A DNA stretch of 60,490 nucleotides from Chloroflexota bacterium (lineage in GTDB: Bacteria; Chloroflexota; Anaerolineae; Anaerolineales; VGOW01): positions 1 to 60,490 of the forward strand of contig VGOW01000019.1 in assembly GCA_016875735.1 (NCBI GenBank), in the 5' to 3' direction. The stretch's first letter is position 1; each line of letters starts with the position of its first letter. Positions 30,904 through 37,078 of the stretch are shown here, in pieces. The position numbers were made by a program, and so were the translations under genes. The notes below the pieces were generated by a model. It ran no database searches. It saw only the letters and a program-made list of their open reading frames with translations, and was not told where the DNA came from.

Positions 30904-32259
30904 ATGAAACTCGATCGATTCGATTTGGTTGTGTGGAGCACGCTCGCCGTCATCGGCGCGGCGCTCGCGGCAGTGTTGTTCATCGGCGATCGGGTGGGGG
31001 CGCGAGTCGTCGGCGTCACACCGGAGTCGGGCGCGGTGAGCGCAACGGGCCGCATCGGGATCGAGTTTGCTCAACCGATGGACACGGCCAGCGTCGAGTC
31101 ATCATTTGCTATCGAGCCATCGATTCCCGGATCGATCACGTGGGATGATAAAACGATGTGGTTCGCGCCGGGCGAGCCGTTGGCGCGCGGAGCCGAATAC
31201 ACGGCGCGAGTGCGCGCGGGCGCGTTGAGCGCGAGCGGCCAGCGCGTTCAGCATGATGTGGTGTGGCGGTTCACCGCGCGCGAGCCGATGATCGTCGTCA
31301 TCGCTCCGGCCAACGAGAGCCGCGAGTTGTGGGCAGTGACGCTCGACGGCGAACGCAGGCCGCTCACCGGCACGGGCGGCCGGGTGTACGATTTTGCCGT
31401 TGCGCCCGACGGCGAAACGATTGCCTACAGTGTTGCCAACGAGTCGAATGGGATCGATGTATGGTTGATGAATCGTGACGGATCGAATCAGCGAGTGGCC
31501 GCCGACTGCGCCGCCGACCGTTGCACCGCGCCCAACTGGTCGCCCGACGGGCGCCGTCTTGCCTACAGCCGCGAGAACGCCGGGCTGCAACCCGGAGCGC
31601 CGCACGGCCCGCCGCGCGCGTGGATACTCGATCTCGCCGTTGGGCAAACCACCGCCGTGTATGCCGACTCGCAAATGCTGGGGCACAGCCCGTCGTGGTC
31701 GCCCGATGGCCGCCGCATCGCCTCATTCGACGGGAGCATCGGCGGCATTCGCGTGCTCGATCTGGGAACGGGCGAGACGATGATCCTGCAATCGCAAATG
31801 GGGTTGATGGGCGCGTGGTCGCCCGATGGGCGGGCGATGCTGTACAACGATCTCACCATCTCCGGTGAACAGCCGCGAGTCAAAATGTTCTTCGCCAATT
31901 TTGAGTCGAAGGACATCGCCCCTGCGTTCGAGAGCGGGCTGGAGGGCGCCGATTACGGAGCGCCCGTATGGTCGCCCGACGGCGACTGGATTGCCGCCGG
32001 ACTCAAAGATTCGCTCAGCGGGCTCGGCAGTCAATTGTGGATCATGCGCCCCGATGGCAGTGATGGCCGCCCTGTGGCCGACGATCCGCAATACACCTAC
32101 GGCGCGTATCGTTGGGATGCGTGGAGCGAGTCGCTCCTCTTCCAGCGATTCGAACTGGGGCAACCGTTTGCCAACCCCGAAATTTTTGTGTGGTCATCCG
32201 CCGACGACTCCACGCGGCTCATTGCCGAAGACGCAACCATGCCCGCGTGGCTGCCGTAA
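30904..32259 (+). CDS. Membrane-anchored Big_5 plus TolB-like beta-propeller protein (paralog)
   Basis: 451 residues from ATG 30904. Membrane anchor at about 8-29. Big_5-like domain at about 38-117 (IGIEFAQPMDTASVESSFAIE, DDKTMWFAPGEPL). PD40 propeller at about 120-451 with SPDGRRLAYSREN, SPDGRRIASFDGS, SPDGRAMLYNDL and SPDGDWIAAGLKD blades. It shares domain order and motifs (CAADRCTAPNWSPDG against CPSDRCTAPTFSPDG) with the protein at 26977-28368, so the two arose by duplication and flank the redoxin/permease genes. The function is unknown. It follows a palindromic element directly. Confidence 0.75.
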   Translation: MKLDRFDLVVWSTLAVIGAALAAVLFIGDRVGARVVGVTPESGAVSATGRIGIEFAQPMDTASVESSFAIEPSIPGSITWDDKTMWFAPGEPLARGAEYTARVRAGALSASGQRVQHDVVWRFTAREPMIVVIAPANESRELWAVTLDGERRPLTGTGGRVYDFAVAPDGETIAYSVANESNGIDVWLMNRDGSNQRVAADCAADRCTAPNWSPDGRRLAYSRENAGLQPGAPHGPPRAWILDLAVGQTTAVYADSQMLGHSPSWSPDGRRIASFDGSIGGIRVLDLGTGETMILQSQMGLMGAWSPDGRAMLYNDLTISGEQPRVKMFFANFESKDIAPAFESGLEGADYGAPVWSPDGDWIAAGLKDSLSGLGSQLWIMRPDGSDGRPVADDPQYTYGAYRWDAWSESLLFQRFELGQPFANPEIFVWSSADDSTRLIAEDATMPAWLP

Positions 32260-32272
32260 CCCCGCCCTCTTG

Positions 32273-32278
32273 TATAAT
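32273..32278 (+). promoter_or_regulatory. -10 box 9 nt before the small His-rich gene
   Basis: A perfect TATAAT, 9 nt before ATG 32288. It leaves a leader of two or three nucleotides at most. Confidence 0.5.
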
Positions 32279-32287
32279 TTCCTCACC

Positions 32288-32617
32288 ATGCGCCAAGCGG
32301 CAATGGCGCTCAGCGCCTTCCTCGCAGTCTTCATTGCCTTTGCCCAGCCCGGGGTGTGTCCGTGCTGGCTCATGCCCGACCCCGCGCACCAACATCCGCA
32401 CGTGGGCGCCAACCCCGACGAACCGCACTCTCACGGCTACCTCTTCGATCTGTTTCAGGCGCAAACGGTGGCCGCCGCGCCGCTCACACTCGTCCCGGCC
32501 AGCATCGTCACTGCATTGCAAGCGGCCAGCGAGCTGTGGCGGCCACTGCACACCCTTTCGCTCCCGGCCAACGGTTGGTCGTTTGCGCCCCCGGTGCCGC
32601 CGCCGCGAGTTGGATAG
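32288..32617 (+). CDS. Small exported Cys/His-rich protein
   Basis: 109 residues. The signal peptide MRQAAMALSAFLAVFIAFAQ is followed by PGVCPCWLMPDPAHQHPHVG and DEPHSHGYLFDLFQ. The Cys-Pro-Cys and clustered His residues are good ligands for copper or zinc. The C-terminal half is Ala/Pro-rich. I know no family. It lies between the second propeller gene and a copper-resistance-like pair and has its own -10. An exported metal-binding peptide is the best guess. An AGCGATCAGCCATTAGCC-type word repeat follows it (32620-32660). Confidence 0.65.
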   Translation: MRQAAMALSAFLAVFIAFAQPGVCPCWLMPDPAHQHPHVGANPDEPHSHGYLFDLFQAQTVAAAPLTLVPASIVTALQAASELWRPLHTLSLPANGWSFAPPVPPPRVG

Positions 32618-32619
32618 CC

Positions 32620-32660
32620 ATGAGCAGTTAGCGATCAGCCATTAGCCACCAGCAATCAGC
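32620..32660. repeat. Dispersed repeat, AGTTAGCGATCAGCCATTAGCC type
   Basis: Word repeat in the spacer. Related runs lie at 2450-2486, 12196-12246 and 43466-43500. The Shine-Dalgarno AAGGAG of the next gene sits at its end. Confidence 0.6.
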
Positions 32661-32673
32661 AAAGGAGTCTTTC

Positions 32674-33582
32674 ATGTCTCGCAACATTGCGCGCAGTATT
32701 GGCGCGTTAACACTACTGGCACTGTTTCTCACCCCGCTCGCCGCTTTGGCTCACGAGGAAACGACGGCGGGGAATTACGTCATCGAATACGGCTGGGTGA
32801 ATGAGCCGCCCGTTGCCGGAGAGGCCAACGCCCTCGTGATCAACTTCAGCGCCAAGCCCGAAGAGCACGGCCACGGCGACGTGTCGGGCACGATCAGCCT
32901 CGTCGCCCCCGCCGACAACAGCGCGGCGCAGGGCGACCGCCTCGAAGTGACCATCGCCGTTGAAGGCATCGACGAGCACGACGCCGAGTCTCTGCACTGG
33001 CATCTATACGCCGACGACGAAGAGTTGATCATGCTGCCCCTCAGCCAAACGACGGCAACCGTCACCGGCTTGAGCAACGGCGAACACACGATCAAAGTCG
33101 CCATCGCCGGATCGGATCATTCCGAGATCGGCGAACCGGCGCAGGCCAAGATCACCGTGGAAGGATCATTGGCGATGGGCGAGCCGATGGTGGAAGGGGT
33201 AGAGGCGGGGGGAATGGATCACAGTTCCGGCATCCAAGTTGATGTCTCCGCGTTGAAAGTTGAAATGATCTACGGCGGGCAAACCACCGCGCTCACCCTG
33301 CAACCGCTGGAGGGCGGCAACCCCGGCCACTTCACTGCCCCGTTCACGCCGGAGCGCCCCGGCGTGCATACGCTTCGTCTCACCGGCAAACTCTCCGGCG
33401 ATATGGGCGAGACGGATGTGGATGTCACCGTTGCGCCCGAAGAAGTGGCGCCGTCGCCCGAGTCGCTGGCCGCCGCCTCCAGCGCATCGGCAGGCATCCC
33501 GGTTTGGGTGTACGTCGTCGGCGGTGTTGTGATCGTGGCCGTCGTTGCCGTGGGCGTCTTCGCGCTCGGGCGCAAGAAGTAA
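32674..33582 (+). CDS. Periplasmic, C-terminally anchored protein of the copper gene cluster
   Basis: 302 residues. Signal peptide (1-26, ending PLAALA), so the mature N-terminus is HEETTAGNYV, a His-first terminus like that of copper-binding CopC/YcnI proteins. There are two or three beta-sandwich domains (about 27-165 and 180-255). A His-rich stretch (EEHGHGDVSG) and DHSSGIQVDVSALKVEMIYG follow. A Pro/Ser linker leads to one C-terminal span (about 276-297) with a GRKK stop. AAGGAG precedes the ATG at 32674. It is followed by a CopC-CopD-cytochrome fusion, so a copper-binding or delivery role is likely but not shown. Confidence 0.7.
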   Translation: MSRNIARSIGALTLLALFLTPLAALAHEETTAGNYVIEYGWVNEPPVAGEANALVINFSAKPEEHGHGDVSGTISLVAPADNSAAQGDRLEVTIAVEGIDEHDAESLHWHLYADDEELIMLPLSQTTATVTGLSNGEHTIKVAIAGSDHSEIGEPAQAKITVEGSLAMGEPMVEGVEAGGMDHSSGIQVDVSALKVEMIYGGQTTALTLQPLEGGNPGHFTAPFTPERPGVHTLRLTGKLSGDMGETDVDVTVAPEEVAPSPESLAAASSASAGIPVWVYVVGGVVIVAVVAVGVFALGRKK

Positions 33583-33590
33583 CGCTTTCT

Positions 33591-33659
33591 GCAACGCTTT
33601 CTGTAGTGGCGATTTCAATCGCCTTTTTGCCCGGGCGACTGAAGTCGCCACTACAAACT
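33591..33659. repeat. Palindromic element, GTAGTGGCGATTTCAATCGCC type
   Basis: GTAGTGGCGATTTCAATCGCC faces GGCGACTGAAGTCGCCACTAC across TTTTTGCCCG. It is a 21-bp imperfect inverted repeat that itself contains smaller palindromes. It fills the gap before the CopC-CopD fusion. Confidence 0.7.
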
Positions 33660-33662
33660 TTT

Positions 33663-35849
33663 ATGAAATTTAGACTCGCCGCCATTCTCATTGCTCTCGG
33701 CCTCGCGCTCGCGCTGGCTCTGCCGGTGTTCGCCCACGCTTCGCTTCTGCGCTCCATCCCCGAAGCCAACGCCGCCCTCGACCGCGCCCCCGCGCAGATC
33801 GAGCTGTTCTTCAGCGAAGCGCTCGAACCCTCCTTCAGCTCCATCGTCGTGATCGACTCGAACGGCGCGCAAATGGACAACTTCGACTCCCGAGTCGATC
33901 CTGCCGACGCCACGCGGCTCACGGTCACCCTGCGTTCTTTGCCCGATGGCGTGTACACCGTTTCGTGGCAAGTGCTTTCGGCAGTGGACGGGCATTCCAC
34001 CGCTGGGGCGTTCCCCTTTGCCGTGGGCGACGTGGATGCCGCCGCGCTGGCTAACGCCGAGCGGGCCAGCAAACAGATCAAACTCTCACTCGGCGAAATC
34101 GTGAGCCGCTGGCTGATGTATCTTTCGGCCACCGCGCTCGCTGGCGGCGCGTTGTTCGTGCGCATCGTGTGGCAGCCGACGATCGAGTCGTCGGCCTCCG
34201 AAGTGGAATCGGCAGCCTTCGGTTCGTTGTGGCGGCGGCTCGCCTCCATCGGCATCATCATCTTCGTCATCGCCAATCTTATCGCTCTCCTCATCCATGC
34301 CGGGCAAGCCTCCGGCGCGGAGATCGCCGCGCCGTGGAGCGATGCCGCAAGCAGTGTGCTGTTCAACACGCGCTTCGGGGCGCTGTGGATCGCCCGCATT
34401 GCTCTCGCCTTTGCCCTCGCCGGATTGTTGAGCGAGACTCGCGCGGCGCGCGAACAATGGATTGCCTTCGGCCTCTCGCTGTTGATTCTGCTGACGATCA
34501 GTCTCGGCAGTCACGCCGCCGCCGATCCCCAACCCGCTCTCCCTGTGGCCGCCGATTGGATTCACCTTGCCGCCGCCTCGGTGTGGGTGGGCGGCCTCAC
34601 TCACTTCGTCGCCGCGATGTGGGGACTGCGCCGATTCGATTCATCGGCCCGAACTCAAATCACGGCCCGACTCATCCCGCGCTTCTCGGCGCTGGCTCTC
34701 ATCGGCGTGGGCGCGCTCACCCTCACCGGGCTTTACGCAACGGCTCTGCGCGTTGGCTCGCTGGAGGCGCTCAACTCCACCGTGTACGGGCAGACATTGA
34801 TTGCCAAACTGATTCTCATCGTGCCGATGGTTGGGATCGGCGCGGTAAATCTTTTGGGCGTCACTCCGGCCATGAAAAAAGCCGCCGCCGCTCGAAGCAC
34901 AACGCCGCTCGTCGAGCGTTTCCGAAACATTGTCACCAGTGAATTGACTATCGGCGCGGCGCTGTTTCTCAGTGTCGGCGTCCTCACCTCTCTGCCTCCC
35001 GCGCGAACGACGGCGGGGGATCCGGTGATCGCTCAATCGGCCAACGTTGACGATCTCCGCCTCGATCTCGAAATCACGCCGGGGCGCGTGGGCATCAACA
35101 CGTTTACGTTGGCCGTCGCTTCGGGCGGCCAGCCGGTGCTGGAGGCCAAAGAGGCGCTGCTGCGCTTCACGCCTGCTTCAGGCAAACTGCCGCCCAGCGA
35201 AACGCCGCTGGCGGCGGCGGGCGATGGCCGCTATAGTGTCAAAGGCTCGTACCTCAGCCTGCCCGACGATTGGCAAGTGATGGCCGTGGTGCGGCGCGAG
35301 GGGATGTTCGATGCGTTTGCGATCTTCAATATGAACGTGGGGGCGAGCGCGAAAGCGCAGAGTTACCCGTGGCATCGAGTGGCGGGGGCGCTGCTGCTTC
35401 TCGGCGCGTTGGCTTATTTGTTTGCCTTCAGCACATTGGGGCGAACGTGGAATCAACTTGCCGCTTGGGGGCTGGCTCCGGCGCTGGCGCTGGCGGTTGC
35501 CAGCGTGGTCACATTCAATCGCGCGCCGCCCGTTCAAGCGGCGGGGTTGGTCAATCCCATCCCGCCTAATGCCGCGTCGGTCGCCGCAGGCAAAGCGATC
35601 TATGAATCGAAATGCCTGCCGTGTCACGGCGAAACGGGCAAAGGCGATGGCCCGGTGGGGCTGACCATGAGTCCGCGCCCCGCCGATTTGTCGCTTCACG
35701 CCGTGCTCGGCGTTCACTCCGATGGGCAGTTGTTTTTATGGATCACCGACGGTTTTCCCGGATCGGTCATGCCCGCCTTCCGCGCCGCATTGGCCGAAGA
35801 GGAACGATGGCATGTGGTCAACTATGTTCGCACACTGGCTCCTAAATGA
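33663..35849 (+). CDS. CopC-CopD-cytochrome c fusion protein
   Basis: 728 residues from ATG 33663. The signal peptide ends at PVFA. The mature protein begins HASLLRSIPEANAAL, the CopC copper-binding terminus (H25), and CopC ends near DGHSTAGAFPFAVG (H111). Eight or so membrane spans of a CopD domain follow (about 150-440), with ADWIHLAAASVWVGGLTHF and RFSALALIGVGALTLTGLYA. Then come a YtkA-like extracellular beta domain (about 470-570) and two more spans. The C-terminal cytochrome c domain has CLPCH at 651-655 and a likely axial Met in SVMPAF (703). CopC and CopD handle periplasmic copper and its transfer across the membrane. The joined cytochrome suggests redox coupling, such as Cu(I)/Cu(II) change or delivery to an oxidase. 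Confidence 0.88.
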   Translation: MKFRLAAILIALGLALALALPVFAHASLLRSIPEANAALDRAPAQIELFFSEALEPSFSSIVVIDSNGAQMDNFDSRVDPADATRLTVTLRSLPDGVYTVSWQVLSAVDGHSTAGAFPFAVGDVDAAALANAERASKQIKLSLGEIVSRWLMYLSATALAGGALFVRIVWQPTIESSASEVESAAFGSLWRRLASIGIIIFVIANLIALLIHAGQASGAEIAAPWSDAASSVLFNTRFGALWIARIALAFALAGLLSETRAAREQWIAFGLSLLILLTISLGSHAAADPQPALPVAADWIHLAAASVWVGGLTHFVAAMWGLRRFDSSARTQITARLIPRFSALALIGVGALTLTGLYATALRVGSLEALNSTVYGQTLIAKLILIVPMVGIGAVNLLGVTPAMKKAAAARSTTPLVERFRNIVTSELTIGAALFLSVGVLTSLPPARTTAGDPVIAQSANVDDLRLDLEITPGRVGINTFTLAVASGGQPVLEAKEALLRFTPASGKLPPSETPLAAAGDGRYSVKGSYLSLPDDWQVMAVVRREGMFDAFAIFNMNVGASAKAQSYPWHRVAGALLLLGALAYLFAFSTLGRTWNQLAAWGLAPALALAVASVVTFNRAPPVQAAGLVNPIPPNAASVAAGKAIYESKCLPCHGETGKGDGPVGLTMSPRPADLSLHAVLGVHSDGQLFLWITDGFPGSVMPAFRAALAEEERWHVVNYVRTLAPK

Positions 35850-36012
35850 GCCGATCCCGGCGCATCGCCCGCTGTTGCACGCCGCTCCGAGCGTGTGGCA
35901 TGTGATCGTTTCGGTAGCGGGAATCATCATTGTGGTGTGCATCATCTTTTTGCTTGCCCGGCCCGATAGAAAGCACGACACCTACGAAAGGGAAGACAAT
36001 GAAAACATTTAG
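35824..36012 (+). CDS. Small single-span membrane protein
   Basis: 62 residues from ATG 35824. The helix VWHVIVSVAGIIIVVCIIFLLA is followed by a charged tail (RPDRKHDTYEREDNENI). It overlaps the end of the CopC-CopD fusion by 26 bp and the start of the lipoprotein gene by 14 bp. Tight packing in an operon supports it being real. It may be a small accessory subunit of the copper or cytochrome protein. No family was recognised. The exact start is uncertain because another ATG lies at 35812. Confidence 0.5.
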   Translation: MFAHWLLNEPIPAHRPLLHAAPSVWHVIVSVAGIIIVVCIIFLLARPDRKHDTYEREDNENI

Positions 36013-37078
36013 ATTGCTGGCAATCGGGCTTGCCCTCTCGGCGTGCTCCATCGAAATCTCCGACCCAACAGCGGCGGCCACCGCCGCCAGCCAATTGCCC
36101 GGCGCCACCCCCGCGCCCACCCGCGCCCCCACCCTTGCCGCGCCCGCGTGGGAAACACTCGGCCTCACCGGATCGCTGATCTACACACAGGGCGCGCAGG
36201 GGATCAAGAGACTCGACCTCGCCACAGGGAACATCGACTCGGTGTTCACCCCGCCCGAAGATGCATGGCTCACCGCCGCCGCCGTTTCGCCAGACGGCAA
36301 AACGTTGGTGATGGCTTATGCGCCGCCGCCGCCGGCCGGAGAAGTGCAGCTCGGCTACACCAGCCTCTATCAATTCTCCATCGGCAGTGACCCCGCCGCC
36401 GCGCCCGAACCGCTCATCACTCGCAACGATCCGCAGGAATCCTATTTCACTCCGGCGTGGTCGCCCGATGGGCAATACATCTATTACGCCCACTTCATCC
36501 CCGTGCGCGGCTCCGGCGGCAACACATTCAAATACACCCTTGAGCGGATCCGATATTCGCAGGGAGGCCGCCCCGACATCCTCATCGAAGATTCCATTTG
36601 GCCGCGCCTCTCCGCCGACGGAACGAAACTGGCCTATCTCAAATTCGACACCGAGAACTTCAATCAGGAACTTTATATGGCCGACGCCGACGGCAAAAAC
36701 GGCTCGCCGGTTCTGCCGCCGGGCGAGTTTCCGTCGGTGGATGCGCAGTTCTTTTCGCCCGATGGAAAGAGCATCATCTTCAATGCCGTAGGCGAGGGCC
36801 GCTCGCCCGCGCTCTCTTGGCTCGACCGACTCACGGGCGCGCAAATCGCCGAAGCGCACAACGTGCCCTCCGATTGGTGGAGCGTGACACTGGGCGAGAG
36901 CAAAGCCACCCGCCTCACCGAAATTTACGACATGAGCATGTACGGCAACTTTTCGCCCGACGGGCAATATATTGCCTTCACCAGCGCCACCGGCATGCAC
37001 CTCATGAAACCCGATGGCAGCGGCCTCACGCCGCTCGCGCCCATTGATGCGCCGGGAACGGTGGAGTGGGCGCCATGA
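35999..37078 (+). CDS. TolB-like beta-propeller lipoprotein
   Basis: 359 residues from ATG 35999. It has a lipoprotein signal peptide with a lipobox (LALSAC, Cys at about 15). A Thr/Ala/Pro-rich spacer (about 22-50) follows. PD40-type blades come after: VSPDGKTLVMAYAPP, WSPDGQYIYYAHF, LSADGTKLAYLKF, FSPDGKSIIFNAVG and FSPDGQYIAFTSAT. It is a membrane-attached outer-face propeller, perhaps related to the two Big_5 propeller proteins upstream. It overlaps the Clp-RF2 fusion gene by 4 bp (ATGA), so the two are translationally coupled. The role is unknown. Confidence 0.78.
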   Translation: MKTFRLLAIGLALSACSIEISDPTAAATAASQLPGATPAPTRAPTLAAPAWETLGLTGSLIYTQGAQGIKRLDLATGNIDSVFTPPEDAWLTAAAVSPDGKTLVMAYAPPPPAGEVQLGYTSLYQFSIGSDPAAAPEPLITRNDPQESYFTPAWSPDGQYIYYAHFIPVRGSGGNTFKYTLERIRYSQGGRPDILIEDSIWPRLSADGTKLAYLKFDTENFNQELYMADADGKNGSPVLPPGEFPSVDAQFFSPDGKSIIFNAVGEGRSPALSWLDRLTGAQIAEAHNVPSDWWSVTLGESKATRLTEIYDMSMYGNFSPDGQYIAFTSATGMHLMKPDGSGLTPLAPIDAPGTVEWAP

